Assembly: GCA_964424715.1 (NCBI GenBank)
Contig: CAYRJW010000010.1
Location: forward strand, 1-37,773
DNA length: 37,773 bases
DNA from: JAMHZE01 sp964424715
GTDB lineage: Bacteria > Pseudomonadota > Alphaproteobacteria > Rickettsiales > UBA8987
Reading direction: 5' to 3'
The position numbers and the translations under genes are program-made. Below, in pieces: positions 1-9,226 of this stretch. How positions within the stretch are numbered: position 1 is the stretch's first letter; every line of letters begins with the position of its first letter. Under the pieces are notes generated by a model that saw only the letters and a list, made by a program, of their open reading frames with translations, searched no databases and was not told where the DNA came from.

Positions 1-3000
1 TGATATAAGGTCTCGTTGCTCGGCAGGAATTCTATCACCCTGTCAAGGCGGCCTTCTTTTTCAAGGAACTGCATCAGGCGAACATTATCTTCGATAATTT
101 TGTTCTTCTGGTTCTCCATTACGGTGATGGCCTGTGTCTGCAGGTAGTTATCACGCAGTACAAGATCAGCCACTTCGTCGGTCATGGTAAGCATTACGGC
201 ATTACGTTCTTCGACGGTGATCTTCTTTTTCTGGATCGCCTGCTGCATTGCTATTTTAATGTTAACTTCATGGTCAGAGCAATCCACGCCTGCGGAATTA
301 TCGATGGCATCGGTGTTGCATCTGCCGCCGTTCATGGCGTATTCGATCCTGCCGCGTTGTGTCCAGCCAAGGTTTCCGCCTTCGCCAATTACTTTGCAGC
401 GCAGTTCGTTGCCGTTGATGCGCAATGTATCATTGGCCTTATCGCCAACCTGCTCGTTGGTCTCAGAGCTTGCTTTAACATAAGTTCCGATACCGCCGTT
501 CCAGATAAGGTCTGCGCGGGACATCAGCAATTTCCTGATAAGGTTATCAGGTGATATCTCATTCTCGGTTATATCGAATATCTCTTTCATTTCCTTGGAA
601 ACAGGGATGGATTTCGCGCTTCTCAGGAATACGCCGCCGCCCTTGGAGATAAGTTTCTGGTCATAATCGACCCATGAGGATTCGGTCTTTATGAATAATC
701 TTTCCCTTTCTTTGAAAGACTTTTCAGCGTCCGGATAAGGGTCGATGAAGATATTAACATGGTTGAACGCCCCGATAAGCTTGATATGTCTCGAAAGCAG
801 CATACCATTACCGAATACGTCACCCGACATTCCGCCGATACCTATAACGGTGAAATCTTCCTTCTGGGTATCGCGGCCCATCTCGCGGAAGTGGCGCATA
901 ACAGAGACCCAGCCGCCCTTAGCGGTGATGCCCATTTTCTTGTGGTCATAACCAACGCTGCCGCCGCTGGCGAAAGCATCATCAAGCCAGAAATTATATT
1001 TACGGGCAATGCTGTTGGCAATGTCGGAGAATGTCGCGGTGCCTTTATCCGCAGCCACAACTAAATAAGGATCATCACCATCATGGCGGATAACATCTTT
1101 AGGCGGAACGACCTGTCCGGAGATGATGTTGTCAGTAATATCAAGCAGGCCTGAAAGGAAGGTTTTATAACATTCCTTGCCCTGCGCCATATAGGCATCT
1201 TTGCCGACAACCGGGCGTTTCACTACGAAACCGCCTTTGGAGCCAACCGGTACGATGACAGAATTCTTAACCTGCTGAGCTTTTACAAGACCCAGAACTT
1301 CCGTGCGGAAATCCTCATGCCTGTCACTCCAGCGTAAACCGCCGCGGGCAACCTTGCCGCCGCGAAGGTGGATGCCTTCAACATCACAGGAATAAATGAA
1401 TATCTCGGCATAAAGCACCGGTTTTGGCATATTAGGCACCAGCGAGGAATTCAGCTTGAACGAGATATATTTCTTAGGTGCGCCGGTTTCATCCTTCTGG
1501 AAGAAATTGGTGCGGAGAGTTGCTTTCATGGTCTCGAACATCTGGCTGATGATCTTATCTTCAGCAACAGAAGCTACATTCTGCAGGCCTTGTTTTATCT
1601 CGGCTTCAACAGATTCTATTTTACCCTGCCTTTCAGCGCTGGAAACCTCTATATCGAATTTCGCATAGAAATAATCGACCAGTAACTTTGAAAGCTGCGG
1701 ATATTTGCATAATACAGTTGCGATGAATTCCTTGGAATAAGGGAAGTTCAGCTGTAATATATATTTAATGTAAGAACGCAGAAGGTTGATCTTGCGCCAG
1801 TTCAGCGCTGCCAGTGAAACAAGCTGGTTCAGGCTGTCGCTCTCAACTTCCTTTTTCCAGATGAGTAATAAAGTTTCCTCGAAGATATCCTTGATATCTT
1901 TTATGGTAACTTCGTTATCATCGCCAACGGCCTTTCTGACCAGCTGTAATTTGAAATGGTGTATCCATACAGGCGTGGTGCGGCCTTTAGGCATTATCTT
2001 GAAGGTGATCTCATCAACCGCGTGGAAGCCCATATTCTCGATCAGCGGCAGGATATCAGAAAGTGTTATCCTTTCGCTAAGTGAGAATAATTTTAACTGG
2101 AACTGGTCGTTAGTGTCCTTTTCCAGATGGTACAGATCAAAATAAAGCGAAAGTGCGATATCGTTGGTTTTATATACATGTTCTATCTTCTGTATATCAA
2201 TGCTTGCACCGCCCGGATGGTAGAGATCTTTATAGCCTTCAGGGAATGATTTTGAGTAGCTTCTGAAGATATGTTCGCCATCGATCTCGCCGAATCTTTC
2301 AAGCAGTTTTTTATTTAAACCATCTATCCAGCTATTGGTCTTTTCTTCAATTTTCTGTTGCAGCCTATCAATATCGATCTGCGGAATTTCCTTCAGCATA
2401 TTGCTGCTATGTAGGTAATCCGAAGCCTGACCTTCAGGCGTTGCGCGTACAAGCACGTTCACGCGTGCAAGCGGAGAGTCGGTCACTTGAGTATAATAAT
2501 CCATCACCTTGCCGTTAAGCTCGGCCTCAAGTATCACCTGAATCTTTTCACGCAATTGCGTTGTGAAGAAATCTCTAGGGATGAATAATATACAGCTATA
2601 GAATCTCAGGAACCTGTCCTTGCGTATGAAAATTCTGGTAGCAGGTTTTTCTGAAAGGGAAACGATACCCATGCCGATCTCAAACAGATCTTCCTCGGTG
2701 GATTGAAGTAACTCATCACGCGGGTGGCCTTCAAGCACGGCAACAAGGGCCTTGCCATTATGGCTTTTCGGCGCGAAGCCGGAGCGGGTGATGATACTGT
2801 CGATCTTTTTCCTGATGATAGGGATATCATGCGCTGACTGGTAATAAACTTTTGAAGTGAACAGGCCGATATATCTTTCTTCACCGATGATATTGCCTTT
2901 ATCGTCATATTTCTTAACGCCGATATAATCCATCGGCACCGCGCGGTGAACCACTGAACGCCTTGAGGATTTGGTAACTTCAACCGGTTTCGCACTTTCA

Positions 3001-3872
3001 AGCACCAGTTCGCTGTTAAGCGGGATACCCATTATCTTTTCATCATGGGAGCGGTTCAGTGAGGATTTGAAAACACCAAGCTGTGTGCCGTTATTAATGG
3101 TAACTTTATTCTCTTTCTTAAAATCAAAATCGCGATAGCCAAGGAAAATAAAATTATTATTCACCGCCCATTTTATGAACTCTATGGATTCTTCAATGTC
3201 CGCCTGCTCAACTTTTTTGGATATCTTCTGAAGGCTGGCTATGGAATCTTCGGCCTTTTTAATGATAGGACGCCAGTCATTCACGGAAAGCTCAACGCAT
3301 TCAAGTACTTCGTTAAGGTCTTTTTCGATCGCTGCATGTTCCTTAACATCAGAGATATGGCCTATCTGTATATGTATCAGCGATTCCTTCGGCGCGGTGG
3401 CGCTTACATCTTTCAGCGTGCCTTTATCATCGCGGTCAACGCCTAAGATAGGGTGGATCACCTCATGCAGAACGCGTTCGTCCTGGTAAACATAATTTAT
3501 TATCGAATCAAGGATGAACGGCATATCCGGCGTGTTGCACTCGATTATGGTGCGGTCGCTCTTCCAGCCGTTGGTCTCGTTCTCGGGGTTGAATACTCTT
3601 ATTTTGCGGGTCTGGTCCTTCTGGCGGGTCTGGATGAACTCGAATGCGGAATAGCAGACATCAAAAAGTACATCGACCGGTGTTTTTTCAAGGTATTTTA
3701 TATCGCAGCCGGTGTAGAACTGGCCAATGAAATTTTCCAGTGCGTGGCTGAGTTTTTTGCCTATTTTGCCTTCGCCGAAGGAAATGACTTTTTTAATGAA
3801 TTTCTGATTGTCCTGCTGAAGTTTCTCTGCCATATCTTCGTTGCCATTTTTGGTTAGCGCGCGTTTTAGCAT
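1..3872 (-). CDS. gdhB: NAD-specific glutamate dehydrogenase, large type (partial, 3' end beyond window)
   Basis: This gene encodes the ~1600-residue bacterial NAD-GDH, which oxidatively deaminates glutamate to 2-oxoglutarate and feeds glutamate carbon into the TCA cycle in the cytoplasm. The minus strand is open without a stop from 3872 to the window edge, giving about 1290 codons; roughly the last 300 residues are missing. Family signatures read directly are GGLRWSDRHEDFRTEVLG, then VPVGSKGGFV (probable substrate lysine near residue 880), GIGGMSGDVFGNGML, GGIGTYVK and GRIEYAMNGGRCNTDAIDNS. The N-terminal part matches the long regulatory region of the family. Two starts are possible: ATG at 3872, used here, and ATG at 3833; neither has a strong Shine-Dalgarno. 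It is divergent from the CysQ-like gene across a ~100-bp gap. Confidence 0.95.
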   Translation of the reverse strand, partial: MLKRALTKNGNEDMAEKLQQDNQKFIKKVISFGEGKIGKKLSHALENFIGQFYTGCDIKYLEKTPVDVLFDVCYSAFEFIQTRQKDQTRKIRVFNPENETNGWKSDRTIIECNTPDMPFILDSIINYVYQDERVLHEVIHPILGVDRDDKGTLKDVSATAPKESLIHIQIGHISDVKEHAAIEKDLNEVLECVELSVNDWRPIIKKAEDSIASLQKISKKVEQADIEESIEFIKWAVNNNFIFLGYRDFDFKKENKVTINNGTQLGVFKSSLNRSHDEKIMGIPLNSELVLESAKPVEVTKSSRRSVVHRAVPMDYIGVKKYDDKGNIIGEERYIGLFTSKVYYQSAHDIPIIRKKIDSIITRSGFAPKSHNGKALVAVLEGHPRDELLQSTEEDLFEIGMGIVSLSEKPATRIFIRKDRFLRFYSCILFIPRDFFTTQLREKIQVILEAELNGKVMDYYTQVTDSPLARVNVLVRATPEGQASDYLHSSNMLKEIPQIDIDRLQQKIEEKTNSWIDGLNKKLLERFGEIDGEHIFRSYSKSFPEGYKDLYHPGGASIDIQKIEHVYKTNDIALSLYFDLYHLEKDTNDQFQLKLFSLSERITLSDILPLIENMGFHAVDEITFKIMPKGRTTPVWIHHFKLQLVRKAVGDDNEVTIKDIKDIFEETLLLIWKKEVESDSLNQLVSLAALNWRKINLLRSYIKYILQLNFPYSKEFIATVLCKYPQLSKLLVDYFYAKFDIEVSSAERQGKIESVEAEIKQGLQNVASVAEDKIISQMFETMKATLRTNFFQKDETGAPKKYISFKLNSSLVPNMPKPVLYAEIFIYSCDVEGIHLRGGKVARGGLRWSDRHEDFRTEVLGLVKAQQVKNSVIVPVGSKGGFVVKRPVVGKDAYMAQGKECYKTFLSGLLDITDNIISGQVVPPKDVIRHDGDDPYLVVAADKGTATFSDIANSIARKYNFWLDDAFASGGSVGYDHKKMGITAKGGWVSVMRHFREMGRDTQKEDFTVIGIGGMSGDVFGNGMLLSRHIKLIGAFNHVNIFIDPYPDAEKSFKERERLFIKTESSWVDYDQKLISKGGGVFLRSAKSIPVSKEMKEIFDITENEISPDNLIRKLLMSRADLIWNGGIGTYVKASSETNEQVGDKANDTLRINGNELRCKVIGEGGNLGWTQRGRIEYAMNGGRCNTDAIDNSAGVDCSDHEVNIKIAMQQAIQKKKITVEERNAVMLTMTDEVADLVLRDNYLQTQAITVMENQKNKIIEDNVRLMQFLEKEGRLDRVIEFLPSNETLY

Positions 3873-3975
3873 ATAAATAACTTTATTGTAATACCGCCAG
3901 AAACCTATAGTATTGGCCGGTAAAGTTAATAATAATATTTACTAATAGCGAGATTTATAAACCCAAGATTCAATA

Positions 3976-4791
3976 ATGCAATATTCTTCTTTGATACCCT
4001 CTATAATTAGCCTCGCAGTTGATGCAGGTGGCATATTAATGAAACATTTTCAGGCTGGCGGCGCTGTGGATATAAAAGCCGATAATTCCCCTGTAACTCA
4101 AGCGGATATTGAGGCGGATAACTATATTTCCGCAGCCCTGCGCAAACTCACCCCGAACATCCCCGTTATCTCCGAAGAAGGCGACTACGACAACATGCCC
4201 CACACCAGCACCTACTGGCTGGTTGATCCACTTGATGGAACCAGAAGTTTCATCAACGGCGAAAAGGAATTCACGGTGAATATCGGTCTGGTTGTAAATA
4301 ACCGTGCATATATGGGTGTTATCTACGCCCCTGCGCTGGATGCGCTTTATTATACGGGAGAGGACGGCAAGGCTTATAAAGTAAACTGTCATCCTGAGCG
4401 TAGTGAAGGATCCGGCGAGATTCTTCGCTTTGCTCAGAATGACAAAATTCATATAAAAGTTGCTCCGGCACCATCACCGGCGGAGGGCTACCGAATAATC
4501 GCCAGCAAGAACCACCGCAATAAACTCACCGAGGATTATATAAAAACCCTCAACGTAAAAGAATTCCTCCCTGCCTCCAGCTCCTACAAATTCTGCCTGA
4601 TAGCCGAAGGCAAGGCCGATATCTACCCCCGCTTCGGCAACACCATGCAATGGGACACCGCCGCCGGCCAGGCAATATTAGAGGCCGCAGGGGGCAGGGT
4701 GGTGTGTGCTGATGGGGGCGAATTCCTATATAAATTCAATCATTTGGATGTTGAATCGCTACGGAATGGGCATTTTGTTGCTAGTAATTAA
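3976..4791 (+). CDS. cysQ: CysQ/inositol monophosphatase-family phosphatase (3'(2'),5'-bisphosphate nucleotidase) with in-frame repeat insertion
   Basis: This is a metal-dependent phosphatase of the IMPase superfamily. It aligns best with CysQ, which hydrolyses 3'-phosphoadenosine 5'-phosphate from sulfate assimilation to AMP; a HisN- or SuhB-like substrate cannot be excluded. Metal ligands are visible in SEE (66-68) and WLVDPLDGT (D84, D87), and the second signature WDTAAG is at 226-231. The 271 residues exceed the ~246 of E. coli CysQ. The excess is largely residues 138-158, which are encoded by a 58-bp palindromic repeat lying in the variable loop between GKAYKV and the following IIASKNH strand. 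The catalytic segments are intact, so the enzyme is probably functional. ATG 3976 has a weak ribosome binding site. Confidence 0.88.
   Translation: MQYSSLIPSIISLAVDAGGILMKHFQAGGAVDIKADNSPVTQADIEADNYISAALRKLTPNIPVISEEGDYDNMPHTSTYWLVDPLDGTRSFINGEKEFTVNIGLVVNNRAYMGVIYAPALDALYYTGEDGKAYKVNCHPERSEGSGEILRFAQNDKIHIKVAPAPSPAEGYRIIASKNHRNKLTEDYIKTLNVKEFLPASSSYKFCLIAEGKADIYPRFGNTMQWDTAAGQAILEAAGGRVVCADGGEFLYKFNHLDVESLRNGHFVASN
4387..4444. repeat. Palindromic repeat inserted in frame in cysQ
   Basis: Imperfect 26-bp arms at 4387-4412 and 4419-4444 surround a 6-nt loop; five positions mismatch. The forward arm reads TGTCATCCTGAGCG then tagtgaaggatc. It is translated as CHPERSEGSGEILRFAQNDK. The element belongs to the widespread GTCATCCTGAG-type palindromes that normally sit between genes. 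Confidence 0.9.
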
Positions 4792-4795
4792 CTAA

Positions 4796-4823
4796 TTGAA
4801 TTTTAGTTTGTTTTTGTTATACT
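4796..4823 (+). promoter_or_regulatory. Putative sigma70 promoter for the AbiEii-like gene
   Basis: TTGAAT (4796-4801) and TATACT (4818-4823) are separated by 16 bp, 30 bp before the ATG at 4854. A G-rich Shine-Dalgarno (aggggg/aggggtt) precedes the start. The promoter lies just after the cysQ stop, so the gene is probably transcribed on its own. Confidence 0.5.
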
Positions 4824-4853
4824 CACTACTCAATATGAAGGGGGCAGGGGTTA

Positions 4854-5921
4854 ATGAACGATAACAATGAAAAAATAAGGCTATATAACTTATTGAGGAG
4901 TGGGGTAATATCATTCCTGTCCGGGGCTTTGGAAGGCCAGCTGAAAGATGCTCCTGAATCGGTGAAGTTTGGTAATATAGTATTTTGTGGTTCGGTGGCA
5001 GCTTGCTATTATGGGAAAGAGCTGGGTTACTCAAGAAGACCAAGAGACCTTGATTTGATAATATTTATACCAACCCATCTGCGTGCAAAAGAATATAATC
5101 CGGAATTCAGCGACTTCCTTTTTCAGAAGGTAGCTGATAATATTTCAGTGGACTCTCTTCTGTTATTACAGAAATATAGCAGGCTGAAATCATTTGTAAA
5201 AGAAAGGACAGGGCATAATTATTGGGCTTCCAATATACATATCAATTTTGATTGCGACGCTGCTGAAAAACTTTTGACTCTACATGAAAATTCTGATTTT
5301 TATACCGCGCGGGAAAAAAGATTTATTTTAGAATCATTTTCCCAGCCCCAAGAAAAAGTAAAAATAAATTTAAGGATAGATTCAAATTATAAGAATCATG
5401 ATGTTACAGGGTTAAAACAGATACAGGCACCGAATTTTAAGTTCGAACTGGTAAGAAAGATATATATCTGTAATCTTCCAAAAAGGTTTAGACCAACGGA
5501 TATAATTGATAGCTATTATTTATTCAAATATCTTCAGAGATCCGGTGTTACAGAAGAGGATATACTGCACGAAATGAAAGTCAGCAGTTCATTTGGTTCT
5601 CTGGCATGGAAAAAGGATATTTATATTAACTTAAGAAATAATGATCTTGAATCTGCTATCAGAGGACGGACGGTGAATTTTGAGCATTTGCCTCCTGATT
5701 GTCATCTATCTCTGGTCAATACCAGTAAAGCCCTTAAGGATATTGGGGTTATAGGTGATGTGCTAAGTGAACATCAGGCAAGAGAAGCTTTATCTATTGT
5801 TACTGACCTGTCAAAGAAGTTATTCAAGCAAAAGCTCTTTCCTGACAGTCAAATAAGCCTTTTCAGTTCTAATAAACTTGAGATGAAAAGCTATATATAT
5901 AATGAATTAAAATTGACGTGA
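4854..5921 (+). CDS. AbiEii-like nucleotidyltransferase-fold protein
   Basis: This 355-residue protein is not a housekeeping enzyme I recognise, but it has the layout of the AbiEii/MenT-type nucleotidyltransferase superfamily. VFCGSVAACYYG (about 43-54) corresponds to the nucleotide-binding G-G/S loop, and RRPRDLDL (61-68) supplies the Asp-x-Asp metal motif (D65, D67). A downstream helix, FELVRKIYI, followed by RPTDIIDSYYLF (R213, D216, D219), resembles the K...RPxDxxD segment of AbiEii proteins. Such proteins are often toxins that modify tRNA or nucleotides, but no AbiEi-type antitoxin gene lies next to it. The gene is more AT-rich than its neighbours and has its own promoter, which suggests acquisition. 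Its TGA abuts the cysS stop with no gap. The family call is moderate; the activity is inferred only. Confidence 0.55.
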   Translation: MNDNNEKIRLYNLLRSGVISFLSGALEGQLKDAPESVKFGNIVFCGSVAACYYGKELGYSRRPRDLDLIIFIPTHLRAKEYNPEFSDFLFQKVADNISVDSLLLLQKYSRLKSFVKERTGHNYWASNIHINFDCDAAEKLLTLHENSDFYTAREKRFILESFSQPQEKVKINLRIDSNYKNHDVTGLKQIQAPNFKFELVRKIYICNLPKRFRPTDIIDSYYLFKYLQRSGVTEEDILHEMKVSSSFGSLAWKKDIYINLRNNDLESAIRGRTVNFEHLPPDCHLSLVNTSKALKDIGVIGDVLSEHQAREALSIVTDLSKKLFKQKLFPDSQISLFSSNKLEMKSYIYNELKLT

Positions 5922-7364
5922 TCACTTCACTTCCCAATCCGTGCCATCCTTATGGTCTTTCAATATCAGTCCCATCGCTTCCAGCTCAAGTCTCAGGCTG
6001 TCAGCTTTAGTGAAATCCTTATTCTTTTTTGCCTCTATGCGCTCCTGTATCTTCTGTTCCACTAACGCTTTATTGATATTCTTCATCTTATCATTCGCGA
6101 ACCATTCTTCGGCGGTCATCTGGCAAATACCCAATATATTGCAGGCGTCGTGGAATAGTTTTAAACTCTCATCATCGCTGTTTATGCTGCGGATTCCTTT
6201 TACTATTGTGTATAGGTGGGATATCGCAAGTGGCGTGTTCAGGTCATCGTTAAGCGCGTGCAGAAACTGGTAATAGGCGGTTTTAGAGCGTTCCGCTAAA
6301 CTTTCAGTAACATTCTCATCGCGCTCGGCGATTATGCTGATATTTTCTTTGGTTATTTTTAATGCGCCGTAGAATTTATCCAGTGTTTTATGGGCATCTT
6401 CAATAAGTTTTTCCGAGAAATCGAGTGGCTTTCTATATTGCGCGGTGAGCAGGGCCAGCCTTATTACTTCGCCTTTGATGCCTTTATCCAGCAGGTCGCG
6501 CACAGTGGTGAAATTCCCGGCGCTCTTGCTCATTTTTTCGCCGTTGACGGTCAGGAAGCCGTTATGTATCCAGTATTTTGCGTATGAGCAATCATGGTCG
6601 GCGGCTTTGCTTTGTGCTATCTCGTTCTCGTGGTGGGGGAATTTAAGGTCTGCGCCGCCGCCGTGAATATCGAAATTCTTGCCTAAATGTTTTGTCGCCA
6701 TTGCCGAACATTCAATATGCCATCCCGGCCTGCCAACGCCCCAAGGGCTTTCAAATTTGCTGCTTTCATCATCCTCGGCATCGGCCGGTTTCCACAGCAC
6801 GAAATCGCTAGGGTTTTTCTTGTAGCTTTCCACTTCCACCCGCGCACCGGCGATCAGGTCTTCCTGTATCTTGCCGGAGAGCGCGCCGTAATGGTAATCT
6901 TTTATTTTCTCTAAACTTTTAACATGCATCATCACATGGTTTTCCGCCACATAACCATGCTTGTTGGCCAGTATCGCTTCAATCAGTTTTATTATCTCTT
7001 TGATATGCTCGGTAGCACGCGGCTCCTGATTCGGCTTCTGGTTATTCAGCGCCGCCATGTCATCGTGGAAATATTTTGTGATGCGGGTGGTGAGTTCCTT
7101 GATCGTTTCCTTATTCTCAACCGCCGCTTTATTTATTTTATCATCAACATCGGTGATATTGCGAACATAGGTTATGTTCTTATCGCCATAAACTTTCTTG
7201 AACAGTCGGAACAGCACATCATAAACCACCACAGCCCGCGCATTCCCAAGGTGAGGGCGGTCATACACGGTAGGCCCGCAGACATACATCTTTACCTTGC
7301 CGGTTTCGATCGGAACAAATTTTTCCTTGTTCTTGGATAGTGAATTGAAAAGATATAATTCCAT
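5922..7364 (-). CDS. cysS: Cysteinyl-tRNA synthetase
   Basis: This is a class I aminoacyl-tRNA synthetase that charges tRNA-Cys in the cytoplasm. The HIGH-type motif is in GPTVYDRPHLGNAR near the N terminus and the KMSKS loop is in GEKMSKSAGNF. Zinc-site residues are in CGPT, WHIECSAMA and the HHENE segment. The protein is about 480 residues, the usual size. The ORF can be extended to a TTG at 7400, but the ATG at 7364 (MELYLFNSLSK) matches family N termini and is chosen. It is divergent from the receiver-like gene at 7457 and convergent with the AbiEii-like gene; the stop codons touch (TGA|TCA). Confidence 0.97.
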   Translation of the reverse strand: MELYLFNSLSKNKEKFVPIETGKVKMYVCGPTVYDRPHLGNARAVVVYDVLFRLFKKVYGDKNITYVRNITDVDDKINKAAVENKETIKELTTRITKYFHDDMAALNNQKPNQEPRATEHIKEIIKLIEAILANKHGYVAENHVMMHVKSLEKIKDYHYGALSGKIQEDLIAGARVEVESYKKNPSDFVLWKPADAEDDESSKFESPWGVGRPGWHIECSAMATKHLGKNFDIHGGGADLKFPHHENEIAQSKAADHDCSYAKYWIHNGFLTVNGEKMSKSAGNFTTVRDLLDKGIKGEVIRLALLTAQYRKPLDFSEKLIEDAHKTLDKFYGALKITKENISIIAERDENVTESLAERSKTAYYQFLHALNDDLNTPLAISHLYTIVKGIRSINSDDESLKLFHDACNILGICQMTAEEWFANDKMKNINKALVEQKIQERIEAKKNKDFTKADSLRLELEAMGLILKDHKDGTDWEVK

Positions 7365-7456
7365 AGGGCACTTTCTGGCGGGTTTTTTCGGAAAATTCAA
7401 TTGTAAATGCGTTATTTCTAATTAAAATCATATAATAACCTTAATAAAGGGGATTT

Positions 7457-7903
7457 ATGCCTGAAACTTCAAGATCATATATTGTAATTGTTGATAAAAG
7501 TAAGGGGTGGAGAGATATGATCGGGGAGATGATAAACACCACATTTCCTGATTCTGAAATAAAAGCGTTTGAATCATATGATATGATGGAAAAACATATG
7601 CATATCGGTAGTATGAAGCTGATAATTGGTGACAGTTGTGCGCAATCGGGATTTGATTTTATAAATTTTATGAGAATTACAGAGCGTCTTAACGTTCCAT
7701 TGGTAATCTTATCTTCAAGTGAAGAAATAGCTGGGGAGATGGCGGAGGAAATATCTAAAAAAGGTTATAAGATGACAGCTCTACATAAAAAAGGTGGCTT
7801 GGAAGGAGAAGCGCTTATAAAAACCATAAAAACTGTTGTGGCGGCTGCTTTGCTGAAGAAATCAGGAATAGAGCAACAAGAAAAAAGCCCTTTTTCTAAC
7901 TAG
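7457..7903 (+). CDS. Stand-alone response-regulator receiver-like protein
   Basis: These 148 residues follow the CheY pattern. Beta-1 is YIVIVDKSKGW with a single acidic residue (D13) where two are usual. The candidate phosphoacceptor D59 is in LIIGDSCAQSGFDF. The switch serine is in VPLVILSSS, and a lysine in ALHKKGG matches the conserved beta-5 lysine. There is no output domain, so it would act through protein contacts if phosphorylated. No cognate kinase is adjacent. A good Shine-Dalgarno (aaagggga) precedes the ATG, and a TATAAT at 7431-7436 may be its -10 box. The gene ends in a 4-bp CTAG overlap with the convergent gltX stop. A degenerate pseudo-receiver is possible because part of the acidic pocket is missing. 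Confidence 0.6.
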   Translation: MPETSRSYIVIVDKSKGWRDMIGEMINTTFPDSEIKAFESYDMMEKHMHIGSMKLIIGDSCAQSGFDFINFMRITERLNVPLVILSSSEEIAGEMAEEISKKGYKMTALHKKGGLEGEALIKTIKTVVAAALLKKSGIEQQEKSPFSN

Positions 7904-9213
7904 GCCGCAAGCCTTTGTAATATCTTATCCCTGCCAAGTAACGGCAATAGATCCCTTAATTCCGGCCCGTGTTCCATTCCAGTCAGTGCTATGCGTAATG
8001 GCATGAATAGTGCTTTACCTTTCCTGCCGGATTTTGCTTTTAATTCATTCACCCACACATCCCATGCTTTTTCATCAAGTGCGGCTGGAAGAAGTGTTGA
8101 GGCTGTTTTTAAATAATCCTTATCTTCAGCAGAAATATCGGCGTTTATACCTTCGTGGCATATCCTCCACCACAAGCTCGCATCATCGAAATTCTCAACA
8201 TTCAAACGCACAACATTCCAGAATTCCTCGGTCATTCCTGCCGGTAACTTGTTTTTCACTTCCGAAAACTCTATCTCATGCAAAGCCTGAGTATTCAGGC
8301 GGAAAATATCCTCAACATCATACATGGTCGGGGATTTGCTGAACTTATTTATATCGAACCCGGCGACCAGTTCTTCAAGGTTGTTCATTAATTTAACAGA
8401 ATCGCTGGTTCCTATCCTTGCAAGGAAACTATTGATGGCCATTGGCTGAATTCCCATTTCCCGCAATTCCGCCACTGCGCCTTTACCTTCACGTTTGGAG
8501 AGTTTGCCTTCTTTGGTCTTTATCAGGCTGCTATGCGCGAATTTTGGTACTTCAGCGCCCATCGCTTTAAAAATTTGAATTTGAATTGCCGTATTGGAAA
8601 TATGATCTTCGCCGCGAATTATATTGGTAACTTTCATATCCACATCATCAACCGTGGAAGGAAGCATATAAGTATATTCGCCATTCTCACGGATAACGAT
8701 AGGGTCGCTCATGTGAGATGGATTCATTTTTATATGGCCGCGTATCTCATCATCCCATTCGATTTCGGTGCTATCAAGCTGGAAGCGTAAGTGAGGCTTT
8801 CTGCCTTCGTTCAGGAATTTTTGTTTATCATCAGCACTCAATTTAAGCGAGCTTCTGTCATACACCGGCGGTAAACCACGCCCTAACTGTATCTTGCGTT
8901 TGAATTCCAGCTCTTCAGCCGTTTCAAAACATTCATATATCCGGCCTTTCTTTTTCAGGTCCTCGACCACTTCCGCATATCTCGCGAACCGTGCAGATTG
9001 TCTCATCTCAACATCAGGATTCAACCCAAGCCATGCAAGATCGGCCCTTATGGCCGTAACAAACTCTTCCTTGCTGCGCTCAACATCCGTATCATCGATA
9101 CGCAACATGAATTTTCCGCCCGATTTTTTGGCATACAGATAGCACATCAGCGCAGTGCGAACATTGCCGATATGTATATAGCCCGTTGGGCTAGGTGCGA
9201 AGCGTGTTAACAT
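7900..9213 (-). CDS. gltX: Glutamyl-tRNA synthetase
   Basis: This class I synthetase activates glutamate for tRNA-Glu and, in lineages without GlnRS, also mischarges tRNA-Gln. The HIGH motif is in RFAPSPTGYIHIGNVRTAL near the start. The KMSKS-equivalent is KLSKREG, a form seen in the second GltX copy of many alphaproteobacteria. At 437 residues it is slightly shorter than E. coli GltX (471). The ATG at 9213 gives a standard N terminus. It lies 13 bp downstream of sdhB on the same strand and is probably cotranscribed with it. Whether this copy is discriminating cannot be read from the sequence. Confidence 0.95.
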   Translation of the reverse strand: MLTRFAPSPTGYIHIGNVRTALMCYLYAKKSGGKFMLRIDDTDVERSKEEFVTAIRADLAWLGLNPDVEMRQSARFARYAEVVEDLKKKGRIYECFETAEELEFKRKIQLGRGLPPVYDRSSLKLSADDKQKFLNEGRKPHLRFQLDSTEIEWDDEIRGHIKMNPSHMSDPIVIRENGEYTYMLPSTVDDVDMKVTNIIRGEDHISNTAIQIQIFKAMGAEVPKFAHSSLIKTKEGKLSKREGKGAVAELREMGIQPMAINSFLARIGTSDSVKLMNNLEELVAGFDINKFSKSPTMYDVEDIFRLNTQALHEIEFSEVKNKLPAGMTEEFWNVVRLNVENFDDASLWWRICHEGINADISAEDKDYLKTASTLLPAALDEKAWDVWVNELKAKSGRKGKALFMPLRIALTGMEHGPELRDLLPLLGRDKILQRLAA

Positions 9214-9226
9214 AAATTAAAAATTA

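Noticed and set aside
3453..3857. 134-codon plus-strand ORF with hydrophobic stretches
   Set aside because: It is antisense to the NAD-GDH N-terminal region, which reads clearly as the family protein.
4792..5043. Minus-strand 83-codon ORF as an antitoxin for the AbiEii-like gene
   Set aside because: It overlaps that gene's 5' end in antisense and has no DNA-binding or antitoxin motif.
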